Position numbers and translations under genes: made by a program. From Punctularia strigosozonata HHB-11173 SS5 (Eukaryota > Basidiomycota > Agaricomycetes > Corticiales > Punctulariaceae): a stretch of DNA of 64,000 nt. The first letter of the stretch is position 1, and every line of letters begins with the position of its first letter. The DNA lies in the NCBI RefSeq assembly GCF_000264995.1, contig NW_006767435.1, positions 2,377,872 through 2,441,871 of the forward strand. Reading direction: 5' to 3'. Below the pieces are notes generated by a model. It searched no databases. It saw nothing but the letters and a program-made list of their open reading frames with translations, and was not told the origin of the DNA. Of this stretch, positions 34,020-47,050 are shown piece after piece.

Positions 34020-37000
34020 TCATGACATAGACCAGCGTGCACGCACCTGCCTCTCAAAAGACGTCCACTCCCGTCTCGGCCTTGGTAGCCCAGGTACTTG
34101 AATGTAGCCATCAAGGCGAACGACCGTCCCTTCCTCTTCGGGGTGATTGACCGCTTTCTTCTCAGTGCGTCGTACGTCACTTTCCTGTATGAACTGTAGA
34201 ACGGCGCGGGATCCAGGGTCCGAGCGAACCGTGGGCTCGCGTGGGGTGAAGGATCTCGCCCTGCGAGGCACGCCAACGCTGGAGTTTACACCGGGGACTC
34301 CGGAGTGGCGCCGCGGGATCTTCGCCGAGGCTGGCGACGGCAATCGACCCTCTTCGAGGAAGTCGACCAGAGTGACGGACTGCGAGGGCTTGCCTGCCTG
34401 TACTTCGCTTGCATGTGGTTTGCTACGCAAGTGAGGACCGCGCAAGACGGCTCGCGGGATAACTTCGCGCAGGCCCTCCATGAACCTGACTTTGGCGGGG
34501 GACTCTTCTGAGCATGTCGTGCTCCTGATGGTCTCGCTCGACGCTGTCCCTGGCCGCCCAAATGGTCGCATTGACAACGTCCTGCTGCGAGATGGGCCGC
34601 CGTGCGGACTTTGAGGGGTGGCATGGATCGCTGGAGAAGTACGAGCCTGCGTATCCAACTCGTCAAGGAATTGCGAAAGGGATATGACACCTTGAGCATC
34701 TACCGGAGTAGGCAAGGAAGATTGACTCCCGACGGAAGAGCCGTCCGAGCGAGGAAGGGTAAGTGTCGAATCGCCATGAGTAGGATTGTCATTGACGCGA
34801 ATGACCCTCCCCGGTTTACCATGTCGGGTTACTCGGTGTGATGGTTGGTCAAAGCCCTGGAGGCTGTATTTCTCGGAGAGAACGTAGGAGACATCCACGG
34901 CCTCCGGCTGGGCGAGCTCGTCCAGTAGCTTGTGATCATCCGACCAAAGAAAAACCGAGAAGAGGACGATCCGGTGGACATCGTAAGAGTCGGCGTGCTG
35001 ACATGTGAACTGGAAGGCAACATACAGTCAGCCGACCCGTACAGTTCCGTGCCTGTGCTGCCACCGCTTACCAGGCCCTCTACCCTAGGTCCGCTAGCTG
35101 ACGTTCGGTGGGCTTGGAATGGCATTACAATCCTATCTTCTACCTCAAGGCGAGAAGGGGGCCAATTACGTCGAGCAGAGAACGTTGCGAGATCCCATAG
35201 GGATACGTTAACAGGATCGCCGACGCGAGGCATGGCTAGGAGGGACATTCGAGACATTTCTTCGGACTGCGGAAGACCATGTATCAATGGAGAGTCCGGC
35301 AGAGCTGCGGATGCTTCAGCCAAAGAAGCCTGGTATTCGAAGCGATCGACGATTGAGCCGATGTCAGGAGTATCCGTTCGAGCATAAACAGAATGAGCAA
35401 GAGGAGGAGGGTCAGAATCCGCGGCAGGAGCGTCATCGAAAGATTCGAAATATAGCTGGATTATATCGTCGGCCTGCGGCGTATTCTGCTCGTGGCTGGT
35501 GGTCGTTTGCCAAATGTCTTCGAGAGCTCGTTCAAAATCACTCAGCAGTGACCAGCGCGATGCGGCCAACATTGGATCAATGTGAGGTGCCATCTCCGGA
35601 GCAATGTTGATAACACAGTGCGCCGGCGGGTTGGACCCAGAGACGCTGGTCGTCGAGTCCGCCATCGGCACTTTCAAGGAATTATCTGTTTCTTCAGATG
35701 AACCTGCAGAAGACGATGTCACTGTTTTCGGTCGACACAAAGGGCGGATTCGAGCAGGAAGGGCTATCGCGGACGGTCGCTGTTCGGGATCATGTGCCCA
35801 GCAATCTTGTACCAATTTCTGGATTTCCACGGGCATATTTTCTGGTAGGGGCGGTCTCTTTTGCTTGCTTGATACAATTTCCAGAACAAGAGAGTCAGGA
35901 GCATGGGCGAACGGTGGAACACCTGCATAGATCTGGTGTATGCATATTAGAGGCTGGCATTCGGGATCATCGTCAAGTTGCGCTCGCCTCATAGATGGTC
36001 ATAGCCAGACTATAAATATCCGTCTTCCTGTTGATAATGCCCAAACACATCTGTTCTGGAGACATCCAGCGAGATGTTCCCGTGCCCATCCGGCCCGTAG
36101 ATCTGCTGCGAATGGTCGTGGTATGCATCCGAAGCTTTGACAACCCGAAATCAGCGAGACAAGCGACTCCGCGCTCGTCAATCAATATATTCGACTAATA
36201 GCACGATTTTCAGCACAATAGCAGAACATGGAGGGCCGCTCGAGCTTACAGCTTTGAGGTCGCCGTGAACGACTGAGTGTTCGTGCAGATATATGAGCCC
36301 TAGAATGGCCTCCAAGATCTGTACAGAAATCAGGACACGGAATCGTCGTGGAGGCTGAAGTCTGCTTACGATTTGAATTCTATCCGCATCTGGATTGCTT
36401 CGTAGATAACTAGAGGCATCCGCTTGCTTTAAGGCGGATATAGCGAATGGCGGGTCTGCGATAGAACAGGCTCCGAAAAATGGCAAAATATGGGGATGGC
36501 GGAGGCGTTTCCATATATCAATCTCGCGCTGCAACACCTAGATCGAGTTCAGAAGGGATCCCCAACAGGCACAGAATATACCTGCATCAACAGGCAGACC
36601 CTTTCCCAACATTTTGACCGCAACTGCTGTACCATGCCAGTCCCCTTCAAAAACTGTGCCGTACCCACCCTCGCCAATCTTGCTCTCGTAGTGCACTATG
36701 ACGTCCAGCGATGTTATAGCGAAGTCGTCGGGGACTGTCTTCATCCCACCCGACCGACGATGGAGAGCGTGGATCCCTTCCGTAAGTAACCTCCCTTCGA
36801 TAGACTCTTGCATATGCGCTAAACGCTAATCAACCAAAGTAAGCTGAGATGATACGCTGCGCAAACAGTCGCGCACGTTGTGAATGCTTATCATAGCTTC
36901 CTGCATCTCCGTTCGCTGTACGCCAAGCAGCTATACAACAGTCAAATTCATGGCGTTTCTTGGCTATTATTGATCGACTCACGTTCAGTATAGCGAGATC

Positions 37001-37584
37001 GTTGTGTGCTACTTGATCAATCTGTTGTTGTAACAGGGCTACATCGAGGCGGCGAGCCTCCTCATGCTCCCTCTGTTGTCGGCGGATGTCAACCTCATTT
37101 CCTAACTGGATGCGACATGAGATTCATGATGCCTGCAAAGGCGTCGCACGAACGCACGCTGAAGAGGTCGCAAACTTGGTGCAATTCCCTGTACGCCCAT
37201 GAGATAGTCTCGGCTATGTCGTCCCTCCAGAGAATCCGTTTCAAACGCGACTGACTTGAGAGTTCGCTGAGTTTAGCCTGCAATTTCTCCAAGGCACTAG
37301 TATTCCACCGGTCAGTTAGGCTGGTTGGTATGAACACATTAACCCGACCTTTCTAATTTTATGAACCGGGATAGTTGATCGACCGAAAGTACGTCGGCTA
37401 CATCACCATGGCGAGCGCCCAGCAGGGTCATGACTTCCCGAACGTGGAAGATGAGCTTATTGCACTCGTTCCTGTTGTCCGCCATCTCCTGGACAACGGT
37501 GGAAAACCGGTATACCACCCTCACTATACCGCCAATCGCAGCTGCAACACCTGTTACACTGGAAATAGCGGATATCGCGTCCAT
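34020..37584 (-). CDS. Protein kinase with MLKL-like helical N-terminus (TKL-like)
   Basis: A multi-exon gene of roughly 1,000 residues. The N-terminal 200 residues are all-helical (MDAISAISSVTGVAAAIGGI, NECNKLIFHVREVMTLLG, LEKLQAKLSELSSQSRLKRI, EHEEARRLDVALLQQQIDQV), resembling the four-helix MLKL_NTD-like domains found in mushroom proteins. The kinase domain follows: IGEGGYGTVFEGDWHGTAVA with VKML, HPHILPFFGACSI, VHGDLKASNILID (catalytic Asp, with Gly where Arg is usual), DFGLSKL and MGTGTSRWMSPEQM, so key residues look intact. The last third is low-complexity, ending ERQVRARWSMS. The intron after MTIYE (35933-35987, minus strand) seems to use a GC donor; the rest appear canonical. Role unknown; a signalling or cell-death link is inference. 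Confidence 0.78.
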
Positions 37585-38546
37585 GGTAGCACTGGGATTG
37601 ATCCAGCGATAGTTGAGGGAGGGACAGTCCTGTCAGCCGAATCAAGCCCAGAGTCGGGGCAAGCCGCCAGTATTTGAGCTGGAATGGACGTATAGTCTTC
37701 TCTTCTTCATGATGCGCCCGAGGGTAAGTTTCGATAGCATGGATCCGGAGCAAGTGGGCCTGTGTCACGACAGAGGTAGAGCAAGCACTAGAGAACAGCT
37801 GCAGAGTATTCCCAGAAGGATGTATATAGATATAGCTAGATACTGTATCTGGTGGTCGGCATGATTCACATATGAGCCATTCACACCCTAGGGACCCTTT
37901 AACAAGGGCAATGTTGTGTATTTCCGACTCGAGAAGCTATGCTGCCTGACAGCCGCAGTAATGAGGGAGCTGCGAGCTCAACGAGGCTGAACGTAATTCG
38001 CTATGGCGTGGGGGTCTGGAAGAGCTGAGCGTGGCAGCGCTCAACAGCCTGAACTGAGGCCATATTCGTAGCGGCTGTAGAGTACATGTGTCTCCCACTC
38101 CTATATCATGAATAATCGCAGAACATACATGATGGAACGGCGTACAGTTGCGGACACCCAAAGACGACCAGTGGGGTTGCGAGTGAAACGGCTCGTTAGG
38201 CACCGTTCGGTTGGGGTTGATTCTGTGAGAATCAGGCGCCTGATTTGACTTTGCTTGACTTCTGTCCTCCTCATATGGCAATCCCCTGTTCTATTATGTT
38301 AAGTTTGTCTCACAGTCTTACCGTTTATGGTATGCGAGCAGAGCTAAATAATCTGATTCTTCCAGAATCAGGCGTCGCCGAACGGGGCCTTCCTTTTTCG
38401 ATCTGACTTCAGATTCAGAATCAGTGTAGAGCGCCTGGGATGTACAAACAGTTTCAAGGCCAGTTAGATCTACATATATCGCAGTACACGCCATCATCTG
38501 AAGCGGCAGATGAACATCAAAACAGAAAATTGCGGTTATATCAACA
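37585..38546. other. Intergenic region with an inverted-repeat element
   Basis: About 960 bp between the kinase start and the transcription factor stop. The only structure I see is the MITE-like element at 38199-38390. Confidence 0.4.
38199..38390. mobile_element. Small inverted-repeat element (MITE-like)
   Basis: A 192-bp segment with near-perfect terminal inverted repeats: left GGCACCGTTCGG (38199-38210) and right, read inverted, GGCCCCGTTCGG (38379-38390), matching at 11 of 12 bases. Both ends also carry the inner palindrome GATTCT-NNN-AGAATC (38219-38233 and 38356-38370). Flanks are TTA on the left and TTC on the right, which could be a diverged 3-bp target duplication as in PIF/Harbinger elements. 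No coding capacity. The structure fits a non-autonomous DNA transposon; family placement is inference. Confidence 0.6.
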
Positions 38547-41500
38547 CTATTGCCAGTGCGACTCGGTGCCTTCCTGGTCTTCCATGGCTGTCGGGAAACG
38601 GGGTTCATCAGACCAACCGAATCTGTGTGCAAGTCCCGTTACTTCAGTACCATGCGAGAGTAAGAGTATACATACCCTGGAAGGAGCATCGTCGGGCTGC
38701 TCATGGCTTGCATCCTTAGACTAGGTGGCTCGGAAGGTGCGAAATCCATGGGCGCGTAATTCTCGAAAATAGGAAAGTTGGTTTCCGGAATCTGGACATA
38801 AGACTGATAATCCGCTGGAGTTTCCAGATAGGCCTCCTGAGCCGGCGGTTGATAGGCCACTTGAGCTCCTGACGTCGGCTGAAGGGAGAAGACGTGCATG
38901 AACTCGGTGGGTGGTCCTTGAGATGACGATTCCGAAGTAGAAGGTCTCTCGGAAGGTTGCCTGGATGGCAATCCCCTCTCTTTACGATGCTTGGCGACAA
39001 GCTCGGTCAGGAAGCGGCCGTACACCCTGGGCGTGTGACGATCATCAACCGCGACTTTGTCCGACGTGAAATCCCGTATGAGGCTGTCTATCATATCGAA
39101 GATCTCCAACACCTGCTCTTCCGTCAATATTCCTCGTTCAGACAACTCCGGCCTCAACAGCTACGGATACTCGTAAGCATTAGCTGACCATACTCGGACG
39201 AAGCACTGACTTTGAGCAAGAATGCCGACGCGAAGGATGCGTAGTTGAACCAGCCTACATAGAAATCAGCTCCCGAGGCTCAAGAATGATACGAAGCGGC
39301 ATACCATCTGGTGCATACCGTATGTATGCAGACGGGACGATGCTATCTGTCATAGTAGTGACAACAGCCTTGGCCGCCTTGTAGGACTGCACGTTGGCGT
39401 GAGAATGCATTCAAGACACGGAAGCCATTGCCGCACCTTGATAAACAGTTCGTCATCCTCCGGCTGCAGGCCACGCTCGAATGCTTGCTGGATAGCGAAG
39501 GACAGCACGATGAGGCGCGAATATTCCATACAGCTGGTGAAAAGATTAACAAGGTATATCACGCGGTCAAATTGTCGACGTACTATGGCCACAACGCGCA
39601 ACGAAAGTCATACAAGTCGGCTGCAACTAGATCCAGAAGGAATGTCAGAGGGGCACGGTCAACATGATAAGATATCGTACCTTCGGCGTACCGCTTCCGG
39701 TTCTGCGTGAACTTTTGTTGCCACTCTTCGTACAGTTCAGTGAGCCTAACGTCGAACCTCAGGGCGATCTCCCTGAAAGGAAGTGTCTATGCGAACGTCC
39801 TACGGTGAGACAAAAGTTCAAATCTTGGGCGAACGTTGATCACCTTGTCGAGGCCACTTGGAGACGTGGGGTCCGAGTATATCTCTTCCTGGAACTCCGC
39901 GAGCAATCGTAACATCATGTTGTACGCGCATAACGTGATGTCGCTCTGCAGGCATGGCTTACAATTGGCATATATGAGGCGGCTACAAGCGACTTACTGG
40001 TAGGTTTGACTTCGACCTGGCGTAAAAGTTGACGGAACTCCTGATGATACTAAGCGAGGATATTCAGCACTTGCTCGATGCGAGATCACGAGAACGTACT
40101 GATTATCCCGTATTGTCGACGGTTTGCCCCTGACGAGAATGTGAAACAATCAACGATGCTGAAAAGTGAGTAGCTTACCAGTGAACGGACATCGCGCGGT
40201 CTGCGTCAAAGCAGATCATCCACAGGCGGCATCGATTCAGAAACTCTCGATCTTGCGCTTCGCTTTTCAGCACGGGGGTTTCTTTTGTCCAATGTAAACC
40301 AATGTCAACCGCTATGCTGCAGGTGTGGATACTCAGAGATACTATTGTGTGACTCAGAGCAGCATTGCGCCTTACCCGATAGCAAGTCCAGCATATAGCC
40401 ATCCTCGATCCTCCTCCCATCGCTTCGCCGGCGTAGAATAGAGGGCCATTATGAGGAAAGCTTGTGCCAACTCAACAGATTTGAACCCGTAAAGGAGCGC
40501 ATTCGCAGCTTCGTTCTTTGCAAAATGCATCGCGAGCGGGTAACGCGAGGAAAGCCTTGGGATATAACGGCATGTGACCGCACAAACTAGCAGGCTGTTC
40601 AGCGTGAGTCGATGGCGAAGTATGCGCGGCGTACTCACTGACGGAGAAGAGGAACGGGGAGCGGGTGAACGTAGCATCAGGTGTGTGTATGACAGGATCT
40701 AAAAGTGGCACCCATGACTGAAAAGATCTTAGTTCATTCCCTGTGGACAGAAGCTATGTGCTGGGGCTTACATTAATCCGAGTATGATATCTGATGAGTT
40801 AGAGGAGTCAGTCAGATGTCCAGCACTGTGAAGCTGGTTGCCTTACACTTTGAATATTTCTTGCACATCCTCGTGGGTAACGACGCCGTGAACCAACAAG
40901 TCAGGTAGCCCATCTTGCTCTATCAACTTCTTCCGCGCATTCATATCATGGACGGGTCCTGGTGCGCGTATCGAATGAGCGAAATGTTTGTAGAGCACGT
41001 GAAGAGACCAGTACCGGGTTCGAAATAATCCTTGTTGGCAATGCCCTGCAACAACTGTTAATAGGGGCCACAAGACCGGTGTCGTGAAACGCACGACAGT
41101 GTCTTCGTCATTGTCGGCTGGACTTGGTGGTAATGGCACATGTTCGGGACGCTTGGCCTTGTTATGCAGAGACAAGTCAGCAAACAACCCGATCGGCACC
41201 GCCGAATCAGGCAGCGTCTGGATGTCTGGTTCCAGTGTGTTTGAATCTGAAAGAGGGGAGCTGATGGTCTGCCCTTCCGCCCCAGCGGGGTTGCGAGAGT
41301 GCTGTTGCGGGCTTGATTGGGAAGGGAACGGTTGCTGGAAACTCTCCTGAAGCCGGCGCAGCCACGACAGAACTTCGGAGTTGGAACGGTCGCGTGGGGC
41401 TGTGCGCTCTCTATACTCTGCCACAGCAAGCGGCGTCGCGCGGTAGGGATTATGCAGCTGGTTGTCCAGGTAAGCGCGAACTCGGCTCGGAGACGCCGGT

Positions 41501-42891
41501 CCACGCACTTGCTTCAGAAGAGTATCGATGACCTTGTCTTTCTCGCGTAATTGGGCTTGAAAATACTCTTTCTTACTGCAAACCAATGATTATCAGCGAA
41601 CGGAGTGCTCTGCGTATGTCACTAGCGACGAACTTGGGGCCAGTCCTCGGCTTTCTGCCTTCGACAATACATTCTTTGTTCATCGACTGGCATTTCTCGC
41701 AAGTGTTCACGCCAGGAGGGAAACGGCATTTCATCTAAATGCAAGATGATGTATTAAGGGGGCATGAGAATCGAAAAGAAAAGCCAAGCTCACCTTGACT
41801 TTCTTACAGTTAATGCAGGCGCCCGGCCTGTGAGACGCTATGTCAGCATGAGGTTGCGTCGAAAGTGTGAGTATAGCTACGTACAGTCGTTGTTGACCTT
41901 TGGTCGCAGACGGCACAGTCGGATCGTCGCCATAGTCACTCTCGGCATCGCTTGCTGCCATCCTGGGGCGCTTAGCTGGCTTCCTTGATGACGTGGGTTT
42001 CGCAGGTTTGTTTCGAGCAGATCGCACAGCAGCAGAGGTTGTAATCGACGGTCCCGCAGCAGCTTGAGTTGTCACTGGTGCGGCCGACGTCCAAGACGAC
42101 ACGGAGGTCGACGAAGGCCTCGAGATTGCGGTAAACTCAGGGTGGGCTTGAGACGCACCACCGAACACGAACGGGCCTTCGCCGACGTTCGTGCCTATAT
42201 AGGCAGGAGGCGACGTAGACTGTACAGCAGTACGGCGTTGAGGAGGATGCGCAGGAAGCCTGGACGTCAGCACCGGCCTCGATTCGGTTCTTTGGTGTGG
42301 CTGATATGATGGGTGCGGACCGGACACAGAGTATGGATCGGGGATCGGCTCGATGTAGTAGACGGGCTGCTGGATGCCGATCGGGGTGGGGTTGCTTGAT
42401 TGCGATGACGATTGGCCATGATGCTGGGCGGCGCTAGCGAAGGGTCGCTGTGCTCCGATCCGTCCTCCATGCGCAGGGGGCGAAGGGATCTGGTTGGACC
42501 AAACATTCGATTGCCCCCCTGACGACATGGCCTGAGAAGGGTACATTGCACCACGAGGAGGGTAGTCGGACGGAAGGTTATGTCTAGGAACCTCAGTCGC
42601 GTAAACAGGCTGATAACTGATGTCGTGAGGCGGTGTGGTAGCGGCATACGGATTTTGCAGTGCATGCCCGTACTGAGAGTGCGCTACGACCCCCTGGGGA
42701 TCAGTTGACTGGGGATGGCCCGACATGACAGAGTGGACAGGGACAGATCCTGGATCTTGCGAAGCAGGTGCCTGAGAATTTCGAGGGACATAACGGTACA
42801 TTTGTGAATGCATATCCGGCTCATGTTCCGGCGCTTGATCGCCCCATGCGGTGTAAGGGTTGAGCGGGGGTTGACTAGCGTTGGGTGGCAT
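38547..42891 (-). CDS. Zn2Cys6 fungal transcription factor with MHR domain
   Basis: A large multi-exon gene, probably over 1,000 residues. The start at 42891 gives MPPNASQPPLNPYTAWGDQ; the first 340 residues are disordered and rich in Gln, Pro and Ser. The binuclear cluster is spliced: PGACINCKKVKMKCRFPPG, then VNTCEKCQSMNKECIVEGRK and PRTGPKF. After a coiled linker (REKDKVIDTLLKQVRGPAS), the middle-homology region begins (ILPLLDPVIHTPDATFTRSP-type stretch near 40660-40720; MHFAKNEAANALLYGFKSVE; RRWEEDRGWLYAGLAIG-like). The C-terminal exons end FGWSDEPRFPTAMEDQEG and then TESHWQ (TAG 38547-38549), joined after LLPG. It likely controls a catabolic or stress regulon in the nucleus; the target is unknown. 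Confidence 0.88.
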
Positions 42892-44708
42892 CAAGGGGGA
42901 ACTGCTGGCGGGTGCTGCTCGTCGGTGTCACTGCGGCGTCTACATCCAAGATGACTATATGTGAGTCCTTGTAAGAATGACAGCGTTGACCCCAATGCTC
43001 ACAGATTCAGCGGCGACTGGGACTATCGCGCAGGTATGGGCGATAATCTGCCGGTCCTTGCGAATGCCCGGGGGCGGGTCGGAGCAATGCAGAGTCCGAC
43101 ACGTACGGAAGTTGAGTCCGAAAGGAAGATACCACGAGCGTCTATCCGCAAATAGGTCGGAGCGCCGCTGGCGAGGTGGAGAAACTCAAGGGGTGCAACG
43201 GTGGTGGGTGCTACGTGGGCCCGGGGAGCGTCGACTGGCTCAGTGAGCGTGCTGGACCGTCGGTGATGGCGAGGCCAAGAGTGGTCAAATGGGTTTGCTG
43301 CATCTCTTCCGTGTTCATATAAGTAGTGTGGATCGGTTTATATTCATGGGTTCCATGTCAGCGTCGTGAGAGCGAGGGCAATGCGGGAGAGGCTGTGACC
43401 CGTTCGGATTGCTGTAGACGACGGGGGCCGATATCCACCCAGCATGCTCACAGCCTTCACAGTCGTCTCCTCCTCACAGAACGTACGTCGACAATACTCG
43501 ACGACACCAGTGGAATGCCGGCGCGGGACTATCTGCCAATCTGCTCATCCCATCTCCAAGGTCGCCAGGGAGACTTCAGTGGCGGATCACCCAGACAATA
43601 CCGGGAGATGGTATTGTAAGAACCTTCCCGTCGGCGTCTCGCTTCGCCGTGTCGGCACCTTGCTCTCGTCACGGACAACACTCCTCAAAGCCCGCTAGTT
43701 GGCTGATCGTGCTTTACACGAGCTCTCGAACTTGTTCCCGGAACCCCAAGCTGGACTGCGGAGAGCTTCCGAGCTTCAGCGGGGTCTGATCTTGACCGCC
43801 CTTCAGAGCATTCGTCTCCGAACTGGGTATGTATGAAACGCGTGTGGCGCCAGTGGGACTAACAACATGACCGTAGTACTGCCAGCGCCCTATCGATCGT
43901 GGCTTCGTGAGTTGTGAGCCATCAAGTTCTCCGCTGTTGCCAGTATGCCTCGCAGCATACGTCAGGTCATGTATCAATGTCAATAACCATGTTAGTCTCT
44001 TTCGCTATCACGCTTAAGCCATGGCAGTCCTGAGCCCGGCACCTTCGATCGATACTCCATCCAGACTTCGTGGCACAATGAACCGGCGTCCACGGCAACA
44101 CGTGTTGGCCCAGACAGCTTGACAACCCAACGTGCTCGGTCGATATGCACATATTGCCACCTGGACTTCCATCTAGACGAAGCCAGGGCGAGGTGCAAGC
44201 GATGGCTCGTTTATCGCTGTCCCATAATGCCTACGCCAGTCATATGGCAATCCCTGACCTCACAAGACTCGAGTTCAGCCAACGCGTCATTTGGTGTTCA
44301 GCATGACTCTACTTATGATTCGAATCTGCAGCGTGCGCGTCATCAACCATGTGCAACTGTTCCGCGCCCCACGTAACGGTAGTTGCTCAGGAAGTCAATA
44401 GTTGTACCGTACACGCTGGCTTCCCGTATAAGATATCGTCTTACAACGCATGAGTGCGCCAAGCTGCGTCTACGGCTCAGCTTCAGGCCACGGACTTCCC
44501 TGCTATTCCACAAGTTCACCCCATGATTTGCTTCAAAGTTCCCCGATCCCTTTCTCAGTAGTTTTACGTCAAGACGGTCTGTCAGACGGGCAATTAGATT
44601 CCACGTGTCTATAGTCAAAGAGCATTTGCGTCTGCATCGGGCCGCACGAGAACTGAGATAAGAATCAACGGTTCGAACACCCACGAGTTTGTCTCGACGG
44701 GGTGCCAA
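42892..44708. other. Intergenic region, 1.8 kb
   Basis: No convincing gene. Short frames occur near 43.3-43.7 and 44.0-44.4 kb but none has introns in phase or a family match. It includes the transcription factor promoter. Confidence 0.35.
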
Positions 44709-46259
44709 TCATGCTGTGCCGTACACCTGGATTCGCCACGGGCCTCCACACGTCTGCCCTCCGCCATCGCTGCAAGGCATATTGCAGTCCCAAATCGACG
44801 CATCGACGGGTTTGCTTCCGCTGGCGTAGCTCGTTCCGCAGTAACACTCGTTCCCGTACTCCACCCCGGCCAAGGTGGCGCCGACGGACGCGCAGTGCGC
44901 CACACAGGCGCCGGGCGAGTTGTTTGCGAGCGTGACCTCCTGCGGGGACGCGAAGATGCGGGAGGCATTGTCCACCGCGCACCATGACTGTACGCTCCAC
45001 CCTGTGGGGAGAACGGACGCAGGCGCCGGACCGTGCAAAGCGAAGACCTGTCGGAGGCCGGATCCGCCGCAGAAGAGGTTGTTATCGCCTGCGCAGCGAG
45101 GCAGGAAGCTGTCAAAACACTCCTGCGGGTCGTCGGTGGAGGGCAAAACCGAGTACGAGTTGGCACAGTGGCACTCATCGCCGTTTTCAACGCCGGCAAG
45201 TTCTACGGAGTCATCAATAGAGGAGCTAGAATGGTTGCACAACGGGACTTACTGTATCCCGCACTCAAGCAATGAGCAGTGCACCAAGCGGGCGTATTCA
45301 ACGTCGACACCGCTACGACGGGATCAGAGAAAATCTCTCCGGTAATCTCGATGTTGGCGCAAGATACTGTGAGATCCCATGGCCAGGTGACGGGCGCAAG
45401 AGGTGCATAGGATGGATTCCAGTTGGCTCCGTAAACAGACACCCTGCTCGGTCCTCCGCAGAAGCCGGTCGATCCGGGACACGACGAACTACAATCTGCC
45501 AGGGCGGCCACCGGGGGCGGAAGCTCGCCCTTGTAGCCGGAGATAAATTGAGATCCGACGACCTGCAAACCTCCACACTGACAATCATTCCCACTATCTA
45601 CTGCTACGATCTGGCAAATGGTAATAAGAATCACCACACGCTACGATCCAAACGATGGTCCTCACCTGGATAGGATAAGTCGAGCCTATGTTATTGAGAC
45701 AGTAGTCGATGCAGTTCGACGGTGAATTGTTGCTGAGCTGTACCGTATCTCCCAGTTGCGTCACCCCTCCCGGCTTATTCTGCGCGCAGGGAATAGAGAC
45801 GTGAAAAGACGGGGCAGGATTAAACTGCAGGGTAGTGGAAACCGTGAGGAACGGGATGGTCTCAAAATCGCCGGAAAAGATCTGGTATGTGTCGAAACCA
45901 CCACAGGTCTGCGTGCTATCGCCGGAACAGGCAGTTTGACATTGAGAGTTGCTGACTACCTGATCGACATCGATGCTCCAAAAATTGGCACAAACGCAAG
46001 CGTTGCCATTCGTAACCGCGGCGACGGGATGGTTCTGCAGCTGGCAAGCCCACATGCAGTTCGTAGGCGAGTTTTGATCCCAGCTAAATGTACGAGACGG
46101 GCTTGTCCATGTACCGGTGATGCAGCCCGGGCTTGCGAGCACATTGCTCCACCCAACGGGGAAGATGGTCGGGGCTGAAGCTTCAGCGATGGCGATGGAG
46201 CTCTGCACCCATAGCACAGTAACGATCTTTACTATGGCAAGAAGCGATGTGTTGGTCAT
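44709..46259 (-). CDS. Secreted protein with four WSC domains
   Basis: Three exons of about 480 residues. The start at 46259 gives MTNTSLLAIVKIVTVLWVQS followed by a small-residue cleavage region, a signal peptide. Four WSC domains follow, each with the conserved Cys spacing: (1) PGCITGTWTSPS to TCGGFDTYQIFS; (2) VSIPCAQNKPGG to FCGGPSRVSVYGA; (3) ANIEITGEIF to FCGGSGLRQVFAL; (4) VQSWCAVDNAS to TCGGPWRIQVYG. Introns interrupt domains 2 and 3. WSC domains bind carbohydrate in the cell wall or outside it. There is no C-terminal membrane or GPI segment, as the protein ends RIQVYGTA, so it is probably secreted. A TATATGA box lies at about 46324-46330, 65 bp upstream of the ATG. Confidence 0.88.
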
Positions 46260-47050
46260 GGCTGAAGACTGCTGAGCAAGGTCGGAGGATGACCACTGCT
46301 GCAGGTTGTTGGCATATCCACCTCATATAGGAAGAGTTTCAGCGCTCTGGCTTGACATGCATAACAGGCCCACGATGAATGCGAGCGTACTAACCACGAT
46401 CATGACAGTAATTCCGGAGACGGCGTACCTTAGCTGGAGGGCGTCGGTGATAGAGGTCAGATATAATCAAGTGACCAACACAAACGTGCATCCATATCAG
46501 ACAGCTCCGGGCTTGAACTTAGGGAAAGGTCACAGACAGCGATGGCTCCGGTGAACGATCGTCCTCACGGCACCAAATATACAGGCTTCTGAAACTGCAC
46601 ATCCATACATCATGAGCAATGGTTCAAGGAACGAGGGCCATCAAGGCACGCACCGAATCTCGATGGATGGCGTTTAAGTGGTAAGTGGACTATAATCTAG
46701 AAGTGATAGATCCTTGTTCACCGGAGATGTTCGGCGATCCACGAGCGCATGCACAAGAGCACGTCGGGGTCACAATGCAGATCGCGGGACAATGAGTGCA
46801 TGCATCATACGCTGGGTCCCGACCAGGGGAAAGATGGCTGGTCAACCATGACCGTCGATTCACATTTCTGTCTCGTTTCGGATAACAGTGGCTGACAAAG
46901 GGATACCATATTCACATTGCAACAGGCCAACAGATGCAATACATGCATACTACCCATTCCGTCCATCAGCCACAGATAAAAGGAGTGGTATAGGGTAGCT
47001 TACATTCGTACGCAAGCTATATCCGACTTGATTTTCCAATGCAGCGCGTC
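46260..47050. other. Intergenic region
   Basis: About 790 bp. It contains the TATA-like box of the WSC gene near 46324-46330 and the 3' flank of the dipeptidase. No gene recognised. Confidence 0.4.
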
